Origin: Streptococcus pseudoporcinus LQ 940-04
GTDB lineage: Bacteria > Bacillota > Bacilli > Lactobacillales > Streptococcaceae
DNA length: 64,000 nt
Assembly (NCBI RefSeq): GCF_000188035.1
Contig: NZ_AEUY02000005.1
Coordinates: forward strand, 434,001-498,000
Reading direction: 5' to 3'
Part shown: positions 1 through 9,320 of the stretch, piece after piece
Position numbering within the stretch: position 1 is the stretch's first letter
Layout: each line of letters starts with the position of its first letter
The notes under the pieces: model-generated
What the model saw: only the letters and a program-made list of their open reading frames with translations
The model's database searches: none
Told to the model about the DNA's origin: nothing
Program-made: the position numbers and the translations under genes

Positions 1-1200
1 AATTCCTAAAGCTTTAGCTTGCTCTGCAATTTCAACAGCTAGATTAGCTCGTAATTGGTCATTGGTCGGGTAATAAAGATCAAAGGCTGCATTAAGGTTG
101 TCTTTTTTGCGACTACCATCTGCTTGTTCTTTCCAGCCAGCTTTGCTTAAAAGTTCTTTAGCTTTTGCCACCTTATTATCCTTAATTGCTGTTTTTGGCT
201 CCCAGAATGGTGTCTGGTCAATAATCGAGTAAGCAGGCTTACCATAACCGTTCAAAACAGTCTCAAGTATTTTTTTTCGATTTAAACCAATGGTCAAGGC
301 TTGTCGAATAGCTGGGTCACTTGTCACATCATTCCCCACAGGGTACCCATCTGGAGAATCTTTAACAACACCTTTTTTCACATAAGGCAAGGATAAGCCT
401 CGCACATCGTTTGAGGGAATATCCAGAAGACGAGTTCCTTTGACTTTTTTATCAGCAAGTTCTGGTGTCGCATAAATCATATCAACATCACCAGATTCTA
501 AGGCTGCTAAGGCTGTATTTTCATCTAGCATGACCCACGTCCATTTTTTAAAGTAAGGCTTTTTCCCATGCCAATATGGGTTACGAACAAAGATAGCTTG
601 TTCACCAGGCTTATATTCTTTTACCATGTAAGGACCAGATCCTATAGGATTAGCCTTATAGTTTTCCTTATAATCATTTTTAGGGACAATCGGAATTTCA
701 GTTAACTGGGCTGTAAACGTTGAGTGAGCCTTGGTCAGGTGAAAGCTAACTTTGTCTTTACCTTCAACCTCAATATCCTTCAAGAAAGATAAATCCCAAG
801 CTTTACCATCCTTTTTCAACATGTCATAAGTGAATTTAACATCCTCAGCAGTAACAGGCTTACCATTAGAGAATTTAAAGTCATCATTTAAGTCAAAAGT
901 CCAAGTCAGACCGTCTTTAGAAATGGTATATTTTTTAGCCAGTTCACCTTTAATGTCTAAGTTAGGCATCCGCTTTAGCAATGTACTATGAGTAATATTA
1001 GCTTCATTATGGATACCATAACGGTCCTTAGGATCAAACTCATGAGGAAGCTTTGCTCCCATAGACACCACTAATTCATCTTTTGGACGCTGCTTACGAT
1101 TACGTTCCTTTGTCTGCGATTTTTGATTTTGACACGCTACTAAAAAGAGACTAACTAAAAACAGGGTAATAATAGATATGTATTTCAGATGTTTTGACAC
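1..1200 (-). CDS. dppA: Peptide ABC transporter substrate-binding lipoprotein, 3' end beyond window
   Basis: Solute-binding protein of family 5 that captures di- or oligopeptides outside the membrane for an ABC importer. The reading frame is open from a GTG at 1198-1200 to the window edge, giving 400 residues without a stop, so the C-terminus is missing. A GGAG ribosome binding site lies 8 bases upstream of the GTG. The N-terminus has a hydrophobic signal ending in a lipobox (LVAC, Cys about residue 23). The body has typical SBP_bac_5 phrases (ANPIGSGPYMVKEY, GKPVTAEDVKFTYDML). The rest of a dpp operon should lie to the left. The promoter and an AdcR-type box are directly upstream. DppA is the likely identity; another oligopeptide-binding paralogue is possible. 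Confidence 0.85.
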   Translation of the reverse strand, partial: MSKHLKYISIITLFLVSLFLVACQNQKSQTKERNRKQRPKDELVVSMGAKLPHEFDPKDRYGIHNEANITHSTLLKRMPNLDIKGELAKKYTISKDGLTWTFDLNDDFKFSNGKPVTAEDVKFTYDMLKKDGKAWDLSFLKDIEVEGKDKVSFHLTKAHSTFTAQLTEIPIVPKNDYKENYKANPIGSGPYMVKEYKPGEQAIFVRNPYWHGKKPYFKKWTWVMLDENTALAALESGDVDMIYATPELADKKVKGTRLLDIPSNDVRGLSLPYVKKGVVKDSPDGYPVGNDVTSDPAIRQALTIGLNRKKILETVLNGYGKPAYSIIDQTPFWEPKTAIKDNKVAKAKELLSKAGWKEQADGSRKKDNLNAAFDLYYPTNDQLRANLAVEIAEQAKALGI

Positions 1201-1261
1201 TGTCAAATCTCCTTATTTCTAATTGATAATTAATATATCATAAATTTAACGACTCGATTTC

Positions 1262-1290
1262 ATTATAACAGTAAACAAATGGGATATCAA
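1262..1290 (-). promoter_or_regulatory. Promoter of the dppA-like gene
   Basis: On the minus strand the -35 element TTGATA (1285-1290) and a perfect -10 TATAAT (1262-1267) are separated by exactly 17 bases. They lie about 60 bases upstream of the GTG start. This is a strong sigma-A type promoter by sequence. Confidence 0.7.
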
Positions 1291-1294
1291 TTAC

Positions 1295-1306
1295 TTAACT
1301 GGTTAA
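1295..1306. promoter_or_regulatory. AdcR-type zinc operator at the dppA-like promoter
   Basis: The 12-mer TTAACTGGTTAA matches the AdcR consensus TTAACYRGTTAA. It lies four bases upstream of the -35 element of the dppA-like promoter. The same motif recurs three times in front of lmb at 22747-22781. Zinc-dependent AdcR control is inferred from the match alone. Confidence 0.6.
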
Positions 1307-1535
1307 TTAGAATTTTCGCTACTTTTTAGAAAAGTAACACTGAGTCCTCTCCAACCTTTTAGCCCCCAAAATTAAAATCTATAGTCAAAGGTTTCCTTTT
1401 TCTTTGATCCTTTGTTACAATTTTTAAAGAGAGTAACTGTTAAGATTTAAATAATTACTCACCTTCTTTAGCTATAGTTACTATAATATGCCCTTAAAAA
1501 AGATTATCACTACACTAAAAACGGAGACTTAAAGT

Positions 1536-2108
1536 ATGAAACTAACCATTTTTTGTGGCGCAAGTACCGGCTCAAACCCAATTTATAGTCAAAAGACAAG
1601 GGAGCTAGCTTTATGGATGGCCCAAAATAAGCATGACTTAGTATACGGCGGGGGAAAGATTGGTCTCATGGGAGTAATGGCCGATACTCTCATTGAAAAA
1701 GGTGGGTACACCACTGGCGTTATGCCCACTTTTCTAAGAGATAGAGAAATTGCCCATGTTCATTTATCTGAACTTATCATTGTTGAGGATATGCCAAAGC
1801 GTAAAGCTAAAATGATGTCTCTAGGTGAAGCATTTATCGCCTTACCAGGAGGCCCAGGAACCCTAGAAGAAATAAGCCAAGTAATTTCTTGGTCGCGGAT
1901 TGGTCAAAATGATAAACCCTGCATTCTATTTAATATTAATGGCTACTTTGACCAATTAAGAAAGATGTTTGATCATATGGTTACTGAGGGCTTTCTAAGC
2001 CAAGCTGATAGAGATAATGTCCTTTTCTCAGATAATATTTCAGAAATTGAAGCATTTATTTCTAATTATCAAGCACCACATGTACGGAAATATCAGTCAC
2101 CAAAATGA
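1536..2108 (+). CDS. LOG-family nucleoside 5'-monophosphate phosphoribohydrolase
   Basis: A 190-residue Rossmann-fold protein of the LOG / TIGR00730 family. Members cleave the N-glycosidic bond of (cytokinin) nucleotides to release base and ribose 5-phosphate. Both hallmark motifs are present: YGGGKIGLMG (residues 37-46) and PGGPGTLEE (104-112), the latter holding the catalytic Glu. Length fits the family. Start ATG has GGAG upstream. It is monocistronic and divergent from the dppA-like gene. Family assignment is firm; the physiological substrate in streptococci is not known, and older annotations call it a lysine decarboxylase, which the motifs do not support. Confidence 0.88.
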   Translation: MKLTIFCGASTGSNPIYSQKTRELALWMAQNKHDLVYGGGKIGLMGVMADTLIEKGGYTTGVMPTFLRDREIAHVHLSELIIVEDMPKRKAKMMSLGEAFIALPGGPGTLEEISQVISWSRIGQNDKPCILFNINGYFDQLRKMFDHMVTEGFLSQADRDNVLFSDNISEIEAFISNYQAPHVRKYQSPK

Positions 2109-2469
2109 CAAAACCAGTCCCTCAATTCATTTCTTCAATACTATTAGGATAGAAGTCTAATTCGGTATTAATGGTAACCCTTTTGTGGATGATTAGTAAA
2201 AAAACTATCTATATCAGGTCTACTTACTATTATGGTCGTTAGAATGACATTCTTATTCTAATCCTGTCAACCTCACTGAAGTATTCTCTGCTTTTCTAGC
2301 TACCTATCAGTAATCCAGCCATTACATTTCTACTTGATAGGTATTGATATGATGACCACTATCACTAAGTCAACTTACCTGTTAATACTTTTATTAGATT
2401 TTTGCATTTTCCAATATATTAAGGTATAATTAAAATGTATTATCCATAAATAGAAAGTGAGCTTTTATA
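2109..2469. other. Intergenic stretch with no recognised feature
   Basis: About 360 AT-rich bases between the LOG gene and the next small gene. I see no convincing terminator, RNA or ORF; it could be decayed coding sequence. Confidence 0.4.
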
Positions 2470-2880
2470 TTGTTAAAAAAATTCGATTTAGATTATATTA
2501 ATAAAACTAAAGCCGACTTAGGCTATGATCCCAATAGTCTTAATATTACCATCCGTAACAATGGCGCATCATTTGGCAAAGTTTTTCTCTTTGGCTATCT
2601 AGCAATATTTACGGCTAAGTTCTTTAATCTGTCTCTTGAAAAAGATGGCCTCCTGTTTATTCAACGGGGCACATTTAATAATAATCTATTAAAAGATAAG
2701 ACATTTTTTATTAGCCATGATGCAATTCAAGACATCAAGCTAAAAAAAGGACCACTTTCTTATAAAATGACCCTTATAGATTCTGATAATAAAAAAACGC
2801 ATTTTAGAATTAATAAAATTTTAGCAGGGGTTCCATGGCATAAAGAAAGTCTTGCTAAGCTAGTTGCTATCTATGGCTAA
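2470..2880 (+). CDS. Conserved hypothetical protein, 136 aa
   Basis: Not recognised. The start is TTG, preceded by a modest GAAAGTGAG ribosome binding site. The protein is basic, with a single hydrophobic segment around residues 38-55. Its C-terminal half is rich in short beta-like strands (FFISHDAIQDIKLKK, YKMTLIDSDNKKTHF), reminiscent of small bacterial PH-like membrane-associated domains; that is only a resemblance. It overlaps the next gene by 8 bases, suggesting translational coupling and a two-gene unit. Confidence 0.6.
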   Translation: MLKKFDLDYINKTKADLGYDPNSLNITIRNNGASFGKVFLFGYLAIFTAKFFNLSLEKDGLLFIQRGTFNNNLLKDKTFFISHDAIQDIKLKKGPLSYKMTLIDSDNKKTHFRINKILAGVPWHKESLAKLVAIYG

Positions 2881-3139
2881 GAACGACTTGACTAAAATGA
2901 AGCAAGAAACACACTTGCTCACTATAGCGCTTTCGACCTACTGGATTTCACTTGTCGCTCTGACTTTTTTTGAATGGACAAGCTTCAGTATTATTGTATC
3001 CCTTTTAAATGTTGGGCTTATCGTCCTTTGTCTGGCAAAATGTCAAGGTCAACATACCATCAAACTCATTTTTTCTTTGATTTTTGCTCTCTTCCTACTC
3101 CTCTTACAACTGCTCTTGTTACTAGTACAAGTCCTATAA
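2873..3139 (+). CDS. Small membrane protein, unknown function
   Basis: Not recognised. The 88-residue product has two or three hydrophobic segments: residues about 20-34, 37-54 and a Leu-rich stretch at the C-terminus. I chose the ATG at 2873 over the upstream in-frame TTG at 2864. The start lies inside the end of the previous gene, so it is probably co-translated with the 136-aa protein. Followed by a short gap and the sag terminator on the opposite strand. Confidence 0.5.
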   Translation: MAKNDLTKMKQETHLLTIALSTYWISLVALTFFEWTSFSIIVSLLNVGLIVLCLAKCQGQHTIKLIFSLIFALFLLLLQLLLLLVQVL

Positions 3140-3355
3140 AATAAGGCACATTTTCTATCACTAGGCGCTTTAACTTTTTTTATAAGTTTATACCCATTTA
3201 ATAAGCCGTAATTTACATTAATAGTTACTAGCAACATACCTTTCGAACATTATGACAAAAGATCTTACCAAACCTTTGGAGGAGGGACTGTTTGAAAAAG
3301 ACGTGGTCAGATCTGCCTTAGGCTGAAACCCTATAAGCCCCTATAAATAAAGATA

Positions 3356-3391
3356 AAGTTCCAGAGCTATACAAGGCTTTGGAACTTTTTA
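3356..3391. terminator. Bidirectional terminator between the small membrane gene and sagI
   Basis: Stem AAGTTCCA/TGGAACTT with an inner GC pair forms a hairpin. A T-run follows on the plus strand and a T-rich tail on the minus strand. It suits the 3' end of the sag operon and the convergent two-gene unit. Confidence 0.65.
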
Positions 3392-3422
3392 CTATGACTT
3401 ATTCTTGAATACTTACAATGGT

Positions 3423-4541
3423 TTAAGATTGAGAAGGTTTTAATAATAGGCTTGAAAGGGTCATAAAAATAGTTGCTGTGACCAATAAAGCCATTAAATA
3501 AGGCCAAGCTTGGGATAAGCCTCCTCCACTTTGGAAAGTAGCTATCGCTGATAGAACCCAGTTTTGTGGTAGTAATTTTCCAATAGTTTGCATATAAGAT
3601 GGTGTAATAGACAAAGGCCAGAGACAGCCAGCTAACATAGAAGTTGGCATAACAATAAGATTAGCCATCTGGCTACTTTGCTGAGAATTCTGCGTCACAG
3701 CTCCGATCAGTAGAGCAAATCCTATCGCCAGTAAGCTAAAGAGGAAGAAAATGAGCACAAGCATTGAAAGAGGAATGTAAAAACTAATATTGAAAACCCG
3801 CAACAAACTGAGCATAATAATAATTTGAATAGTGAAAGCAACAAGCCCTAGACAAACGTAGCTGAGCATGTATTGAAACCGAGATAATTTTGATAGGACT
3901 AGTCGATTATAGATCTGACTCGACTTATCAGCCAAAATACCTCCATAAATGACACTTGTACTCCCCAACATTAAAATGAGTAAAAAGCCTGTGGTGGTTG
4001 ACGATACAGACTTACTACGTGAGCGATCTGCTAAAGTTTCTTTTGTCACTTGGTAATCTAAACCTTTATTTTTCTGCAAAATCTTATCAAAAGTTTTTTG
4101 ATCACCATTAGCTACGTCTCCCATGAGATTATAATTTTCCAAAAGGTAATTAACTTGCGCCTTAAACCATTCTGTAATTTCACTATTAGCAATAGAACGG
4201 AGTTTGAGGTTCTGGGTTTCTCCTTTTAACACTTTCTCTGAAAAACCTTTGTCAATGGTAAGCACAGCCTCTAGGGTCTTAGCTTGAAAGTAATCATCAA
4301 TGTGGTCTTCTTCTATTTTGGTAAAGATATCATACTTTTTATTTTGTTTCAATTGCGCAATAAACTGTTTCGAAATCTGACTATGATCCTTATCCAAAAT
4401 ACCAATTTTAGCTTGACTATTCCCAGAAAAACTCAAAGATAGGGCTAGGAGAGTCGTTAAGATAGGCAATAAAAGGAAGGTCACATAGCTAGTCTTTTTT
4501 CGTCCTATTTTGACAAATAAGGTTTTGATAAAGTAAATCAT
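3423..4541 (-). CDS. sagI: Streptolysin S export ABC permease SagI
   Basis: Membrane subunit (372 aa) of the SagGHI exporter that secretes mature streptolysin S. Architecture is ABC2-type: one N-terminal membrane helix (about 15-40), an extracellular domain of about 130 residues, then five or six membrane helices from about residue 185 to the end. It is the last sag gene, overlapping sagH by 4 bases (ATGA), and is followed by the bidirectional terminator. It is a paralogue of SagH next door. Assignment rests on operon position, length and architecture; confidence is high. Confidence 0.92.
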   Translation of the reverse strand: MIYFIKTLFVKIGRKKTSYVTFLLLPILTTLLALSLSFSGNSQAKIGILDKDHSQISKQFIAQLKQNKKYDIFTKIEEDHIDDYFQAKTLEAVLTIDKGFSEKVLKGETQNLKLRSIANSEITEWFKAQVNYLLENYNLMGDVANGDQKTFDKILQKNKGLDYQVTKETLADRSRSKSVSSTTTGFLLILMLGSTSVIYGGILADKSSQIYNRLVLSKLSRFQYMLSYVCLGLVAFTIQIIIMLSLLRVFNISFYIPLSMLVLIFFLFSLLAIGFALLIGAVTQNSQQSSQMANLIVMPTSMLAGCLWPLSITPSYMQTIGKLLPQNWVLSAIATFQSGGGLSQAWPYLMALLVTATIFMTLSSLLLKPSQS

Positions 4542-5665
4542 GTGGTCACCTGCTTTCTCATTCCTACTAAAGCTAGGATTATAAAGGCTGTTCCAATCCC
4601 AATGTTAACCATCAAAGCCACAGGAATTGGATTATGTTGACCACCAAAAATGAGGTAAAACAAACTATCATTAACCCATTTGATTGGTGAAATATTGGAT
4701 AGCTGGTTAATAAAAGGGCTATTTAGAGTTGACAAAGGAACATAGCTCCCTCCCAAAAAGGCAAAAATAGGGATAACAACATTAGAAGCAACTGTCAAGA
4801 AAGCTTCATTTTTAATGCTTATGGCCATTCCAATCCCAATTGCCACGGACAAGTAAATCATCGAAGCTGTCACTCCAATAATTTGCCAGTCATTATTTCC
4901 CCAACTAACCCCTAACACAAATCTTGTGAAAACATAAAGAATACCCAATTGGACGGTGGTTGCCAACATAGCTCCAATGAGTTTACCAAAAACCAAGAGC
5001 CCAGAAGAAACTCCTGTCAAGTGAAGACGATTGGTTATCCCTTGTTGGCGATCCGATAAAACAAGATTCATTGCGGACATAATGCTATAAAAGGTAATCA
5101 TGGTAAACATGGAAATAGCATAATAATCAGCTGATGTCATTCCTTTACTAGTCTGAACAGAACTAACTTGAACAAAATCTACTTTTCGTTTCTTCATTTG
5201 AGCTAATCTTTGAGGATAGAGTTCACTTATAGAATCAAAGGTTTTAGCATTATCAACATAGTTTGTCACCAACATATTGATCAAATCAGCATTCTGCTGG
5301 TTAATATTATTGGTTGTTACCTTAATGGTTTGATTGGCCTTCACTTCCAGAGTTGCTGTCAAGGCGCCTTCACTAACCTTCTTTTTATCTGCTTCAATAG
5401 CTTTACTGGCCTTAGCTTCTAATTTCAATTCTTTATTTAACGTTTTTAAAAAAGCAAGAAAATTTTTCTGATAAGGAGTCTTCTTTCCCTCTAATTGATA
5501 ACGAACAGTTAGCTTAGGAACTGTTGATGTCGTATTAAAGCTTGATTTAAAGGCGAAGCTTAAAATCATAATCATCAGAATAGGAAAAAATACCATCATT
5601 AAAAAGGCCGTCCGATTTCGAAAAATCTGTAAGCTTTCTTTTTTGATTAAATGAAATAAAACCAT
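4538..5665 (-). CDS. sagH: Streptolysin S export ABC permease SagH
   Basis: ABC2-type permease of 375 residues. It has an N-terminal membrane helix (MMVFFPILMIMILSF), a large extracellular loop and a C-terminal bundle of about five helices. It pairs with SagI and the ATPase SagG to export the modified SagA toxin. It lies 8 bases downstream of sagG and overlaps sagI by 4 bases, so translation is probably coupled. Confidence 0.93.
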   Translation of the reverse strand: MVLFHLIKKESLQIFRNRTAFLMMVFFPILMIMILSFAFKSSFNTTSTVPKLTVRYQLEGKKTPYQKNFLAFLKTLNKELKLEAKASKAIEADKKKVSEGALTATLEVKANQTIKVTTNNINQQNADLINMLVTNYVDNAKTFDSISELYPQRLAQMKKRKVDFVQVSSVQTSKGMTSADYYAISMFTMITFYSIMSAMNLVLSDRQQGITNRLHLTGVSSGLLVFGKLIGAMLATTVQLGILYVFTRFVLGVSWGNNDWQIIGVTASMIYLSVAIGIGMAISIKNEAFLTVASNVVIPIFAFLGGSYVPLSTLNSPFINQLSNISPIKWVNDSLFYLIFGGQHNPIPVALMVNIGIGTAFIILALVGMRKQVTT

Positions 5666-5673
5666 ATTGACCT

Positions 5674-6597
5674 CTAATCTCTTAATTTCTTACCTGTTAA
5701 ATGCAAGAAAATTTCTTCTAAATTCAAGTGGTTATGTTTAATCTCACTAAAACCAATATTAGCCTCCGTCAATTGCCGAGCGACTGTTGCCATATCTCCA
5801 TTTTCAACTACTAAGAGTGATTCGTCGTCATGAGTGACCAAGGACCAGCCAGTTTTTTGTGACAAATCCAATTGTTGAGGATCTGTTAAGGTGACCATAA
5901 TCTGATTTGTCAATTCAGCAGCATAGCGTTTTTCTAACTCAACCTTATTACCTTCCTCAATAATGTGACCATGATCCATGATAAAAATATAATCACAAAG
6001 AGCTTCTACCTCTTCCATATAATGAGTTGTATAGATAATAGTAGCCCCTTCTTTATTTAATAGGCGAATAGACTCTAAAATATGATTACGCGATTGAGGG
6101 TCAATTCCCACTGTTGGCTCGTCAAAAATAATTAATTTAGGCGAATGTACCAAAGCACAAGCAATATTCAAGCGCCTTTTCATTCCTCCTGAAAATTGAC
6201 TGGGAAATTGCTTAGCTTGATCTTGTAGACCTACAAAAGCTAAGCTCTTTAAAACACATTCCTTTAACCGGTTTCCCTTCAAGCCATACAGAGAACCAAA
6301 GAGTTCCACATTTTCATAGGCAGTCAAGTCAGGATAGACAGCAATATCTTGAGGAACATAACCGATCTGTGAACTAATTTTTCGAATTGATTTTTGAGAT
6401 TGCTGTAAAATCGTAATCTCACCCGAACTTAAAGGTATCAATCCCAAAATTAAATTAATTAAAGTTGACTTTCCAGCACCGTTTGGCCCTAGTAGACCGT
6501 AAATACTACCTTCTTCAATAGTCAGCGAGACATTATCAACAGCTTTTTTACCACCTTTATAGACTTTGTCAACGGCTTTTAATTGTACAAAACTCAT
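5674..6597 (-). CDS. sagG: Streptolysin S export ABC ATPase SagG
   Basis: ATP-binding subunit of the SLS exporter, 307 residues. The order of motifs is complete: Walker A GPNGAGKS (37-44), signature SGGMKRR (136-142), Walker B LIIFDEP (155-161) and an H-loop in TTHYMEEVE. The roughly 80-residue C-terminal extension is typical of DrrA-like drug/peptide exporters. The ATG has AAAGGAGT upstream. ATP hydrolysis at the inner face of the membrane drives SagH/SagI. Confidence 0.95.
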   Translation of the reverse strand: MSFVQLKAVDKVYKGGKKAVDNVSLTIEEGSIYGLLGPNGAGKSTLINLILGLIPLSSGEITILQQSQKSIRKISSQIGYVPQDIAVYPDLTAYENVELFGSLYGLKGNRLKECVLKSLAFVGLQDQAKQFPSQFSGGMKRRLNIACALVHSPKLIIFDEPTVGIDPQSRNHILESIRLLNKEGATIIYTTHYMEEVEALCDYIFIMDHGHIIEEGNKVELEKRYAAELTNQIMVTLTDPQQLDLSQKTGWSLVTHDDESLLVVENGDMATVARQLTEANIGFSEIKHNHLNLEEIFLHLTGKKLRD

Positions 6598-6617
6598 ATA
6601 TTACTCCTTTTTCACCA

Positions 6618-7307
6618 TTACTCTTGCTCTTTAAAACTAATCATGAGATAAGTCAAGATCAATAATAAAAATCCCACCGGCCAACCATATAATAAGGTCG
6701 CTGTCATCGCCCATAATCCAATTACTGTAAAGAGACATAAAGCCACCAACTGACTTAGCCAAGTTGAATAACGGCAAGCTTTGACTACTCCATAGCCTAA
6801 AATGAGTACTGCTAAACTTGTCATTTCATTTTTCCCTAATAAGGCAAGTAAGCCTAAGTAAAAGATACCATCTATTAAGGTGACTAGGATCAGCAAAAGC
6901 ATACTAGCTACCGGTCTTTCTTTTCTAAAAGGTAACCAAGTCATTTTTTTAAAGAGTAAACGACTATCCTTTTGAAACACCAAGTCAACAATAAGAACTA
7001 GGATTATGAGTGTCATTTCTATCACTACCAGAAGGTATAACAGCATATAACAAGCTATCTGCCATTGCCATTCAGCTTGCCCTAAAAAGGTTAAGACCTT
7101 TGCTAGACTAGGAACTGGAGGACAACCGAGTGTCAGAATGAGGATAAGACCCAACTGGATCAAACTCAATAAGATATCTAGGAAATCCTGATAAGATATA
7201 CTACTTAGCCATTGAAGATGCCATCTGTGTAAGGCGCGTCTACGATAGCTGGTTAGCCAAAGGGTGACAAGACTTAAAAATAACAGCAAAGCTAGGTTTA
7301 TAATCAT
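6618..7307 (-). CDS. sagF: Streptolysin S operon membrane protein SagF
   Basis: Very hydrophobic protein (229 aa) with about six predicted membrane segments and no known enzymatic motif. It is required for SLS activity in S. pyogenes but its mechanism is unknown. Identified by position between sagE and sagG and by length. Its start overlaps the sagE stop by 4 bases. Confidence 0.9.
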   Translation of the reverse strand: MIINLALLLFLSLVTLWLTSYRRRALHRWHLQWLSSISYQDFLDILLSLIQLGLILILTLGCPPVPSLAKVLTFLGQAEWQWQIACYMLLYLLVVIEMTLIILVLIVDLVFQKDSRLLFKKMTWLPFRKERPVASMLLLILVTLIDGIFYLGLLALLGKNEMTSLAVLILGYGVVKACRYSTWLSQLVALCLFTVIGLWAMTATLLYGWPVGFLLLILTYLMISFKEQE

Positions 7308-7975
7308 TCTACCACCTTCTTACCTTCTGTTTGAAGACGGCTAAGGCACTCAACTAAGAGATTACCTCCAACGTGAGCAATAACGACAAGCCATAATTGT
7401 CCAGTGATATAGTAAATACTACCATAAATAAGACCTGTTAGTAATTTCGCATAAAAAATGGGTTTGCCCATCAATAAATGATTTAGAGCATAGCAAAAAC
7501 TCGACATCACCAAAACTACCAGTATAGGCAGGTGCCATTGGAAAAACAAGACTTGGAACCACAAAAATCGATAGGCCATTTCTTCACAAAAAGCTATAAG
7601 CAATGGGTAAAAAACTTCTGGCCATTTTTGGGTAGTCCCTACAAATGATACCTTTAGAGGAAGCCAATGTCCTTTTTGCCAGCAGTGTAACCCATGTAGG
7701 AAAACCACTTCAAGCATCAATATTAAAGCGCTTAAGACAAGACCTATAAGAAAGGTTTGGCCCTTAATCCCCTCAAAAGATAAGTTTAGTTGAGGTGACA
7801 GAAGGCAGATACCTGTTAGAGCCAAAACATAGTAAACAAGCGTTGCTCTTAGAAATGGGACTAGATTAAAGTGATATTTTCCCATTCCTTTTCCAAAAAT
7901 AGCTTGCATAGGAATTGACGGACAACAGGTCACTAGCAAAAAACAAAGACTAAGGCATTGGGTGGACAAAGGCAT
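7304..7975 (-). CDS. sagE: SagE, CPBP-family membrane protease / putative SLS immunity protein
   Basis: Polytopic CPBP (Abi) family protein of 223 residues, thought to cleave the SagA leader and/or give self-immunity. CPBP motifs are visible: EEMAYR (Glu131, Glu132, Arg136), an HLLMG-type second motif, and a late His-Asn pair (AHVGGN). I chose the ATG at 7975, preceded by GGAGG at 7984-7988, rather than an ATG 15 bases further up; 223 residues is the S. pyogenes length as I recall it. The start overlaps the 3' end of sagD by 26 bases. Confidence 0.9.
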   Translation of the reverse strand: MPLSTQCLSLCFLLVTCCPSIPMQAIFGKGMGKYHFNLVPFLRATLVYYVLALTGICLLSPQLNLSFEGIKGQTFLIGLVLSALILMLEVVFLHGLHCWQKGHWLPLKVSFVGTTQKWPEVFYPLLIAFCEEMAYRFLWFQVLFFQWHLPILVVLVMSSFCYALNHLLMGKPIFYAKLLTGLIYGSIYYITGQLWLVVIAHVGGNLLVECLSRLQTEGKKVVE

Positions 7976-9308
7976 TAGTAACACCTCCAAACTGTCTCAT
8001 TCGTGGATGATTAGCAAAAGGAAATGCTGGAATACACATCTCAAGTAGTTCTGGCGTTAAAACACGTGTCACATACCAGCCTTTTTCTGAAGCTTCAGGC
8101 GGAGTAATATCCAAAAAGACCGCATTAGGACTAACCTTCTTGGTATAAGCCAATAGAATTTTTAAATCCTCCCTCTTGTCTTGACCCGAATGATTTTCTA
8201 GCTCACTGAGAAGAACTTCTCCGGAAATCAAAGGTTCAAAAGCTTGCCATTTATAGGCTCTATCTTTTGGATGCGCATAGTAGAAAACGTTACTATCCAA
8301 ATCTAAAAATAAGGGGTCTTCACTCTCAATATTTTGGAGAGAATCTTTTCGATATAAAAGATTGTAGTAGTAACTGTAACTAATCGCCGAGGCTTCCATA
8401 ATCCCCCTTAGTAAGGTATGTTTAGGGTCCAGCCCCGCCTGCACACCAAATAAAAGATAGGGACCTTCCTCGTGTTTATTTTTTAGGATAATGCCAAAGG
8501 TATAAAGAGGGTTATCTTCTCCTACGGTCATATCAATAGGAATAATCTCATACAAACTCTCTTTTCCCAGCCTAGCTTCTTCTAAAATAGCCTCAATGTC
8601 TGGGTCATCAATAACCACCTTAGGACAAGGTTTTTTTGTATGCCAGCTAAGCATCATCGAATCAATTTGGATGTACTCAATCAAACTGTTACACATGGCT
8701 GCTTCCAAACTTGTATGGGAAGCCGTTCCTGTTGAGAAACCTGGGATGATATGCTTTTCTCCCACAGCATGATTCGTTTTATAACCAATACAAAGCATTT
8801 GAGCAGGAACATACATTTCCTTATCTTCAAAGAACATAGGGCACTTAACCCAGCCCAAGATATCATCTTCAGTTACCATTTTATCACACATCGTTATGTG
8901 CATGGCATTACAACGGTCAATTTGCTCTTGAGTAAACACTTGTAAATATTCCAGAGGCATCACCCGATCTGTCTGACTCAATTCTTTATAAGAAGCATAA
9001 ACAATGCGGTCTGATAACAAGTCACCCGAAATCACGCTAGCATAACGTTCAATACTTTCCCCTAAATATTTAATAAGCGCCTCTTCATAATGACTACCAT
9101 AACCAATAATATGATAACTGACTTGACTTAATTCTCCAATAAATTGTTTATGATAATCCGGCATTTGGCCTGTGACACTTTTTAAGTAGACATCATGGGG
9201 GTGGTTACAAACTGGAACCTGAGATTGGTTTAAAATGCCTGTCCGGTTTCCACTTAAAACTTTGAGTTTATCAAAAATGTGGTTAAAAGAAGGGTAATAT
9301 TGTAACAT
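7950..9308 (-). CDS. sagD: Streptolysin S YcaO protein SagD
   Basis: YcaO-domain protein of 452 residues. With SagC it forms the cyclodehydratase that turns Cys/Ser/Thr of SagA into thiazoline and (methyl)oxazoline rings, using ATP. The C-terminus ends in HPMP, in keeping with the proline-rich tail important in YcaO cyclodehydratases. ATG is preceded by AAGGAGG. It is 12 bases downstream of sagC and overlaps sagE. Confidence 0.95.
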   Translation of the reverse strand: MLQYYPSFNHIFDKLKVLSGNRTGILNQSQVPVCNHPHDVYLKSVTGQMPDYHKQFIGELSQVSYHIIGYGSHYEEALIKYLGESIERYASVISGDLLSDRIVYASYKELSQTDRVMPLEYLQVFTQEQIDRCNAMHITMCDKMVTEDDILGWVKCPMFFEDKEMYVPAQMLCIGYKTNHAVGEKHIIPGFSTGTASHTSLEAAMCNSLIEYIQIDSMMLSWHTKKPCPKVVIDDPDIEAILEEARLGKESLYEIIPIDMTVGEDNPLYTFGIILKNKHEEGPYLLFGVQAGLDPKHTLLRGIMEASAISYSYYYNLLYRKDSLQNIESEDPLFLDLDSNVFYYAHPKDRAYKWQAFEPLISGEVLLSELENHSGQDKREDLKILLAYTKKVSPNAVFLDITPPEASEKGWYVTRVLTPELLEMCIPAFPFANHPRMRQFGGVTNAFVHPMP

Positions 9309-9320
9309 GGCTTGACCTCC

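Larger units (their letters stand above)
1201..1535. other. Intergenic region, divergent promoters
   Basis: This 335-base gap separates the divergent dppA-like and LOG-family genes. It holds the dppA promoter and AdcR-type box. The right half is AT-rich leader for the LOG gene, with a GGAG ribosome binding site near 1522. No small ORF with a good ribosome binding site is visible. Confidence 0.5.

Noticed and set aside
3252..3326. A 24-codon plus-strand ORF beginning MTKDLTKPLEEG
   Set aside because: Composition looks protein-like, but there is no ribosome binding site before the ATG and no known family; perhaps a gene remnant.
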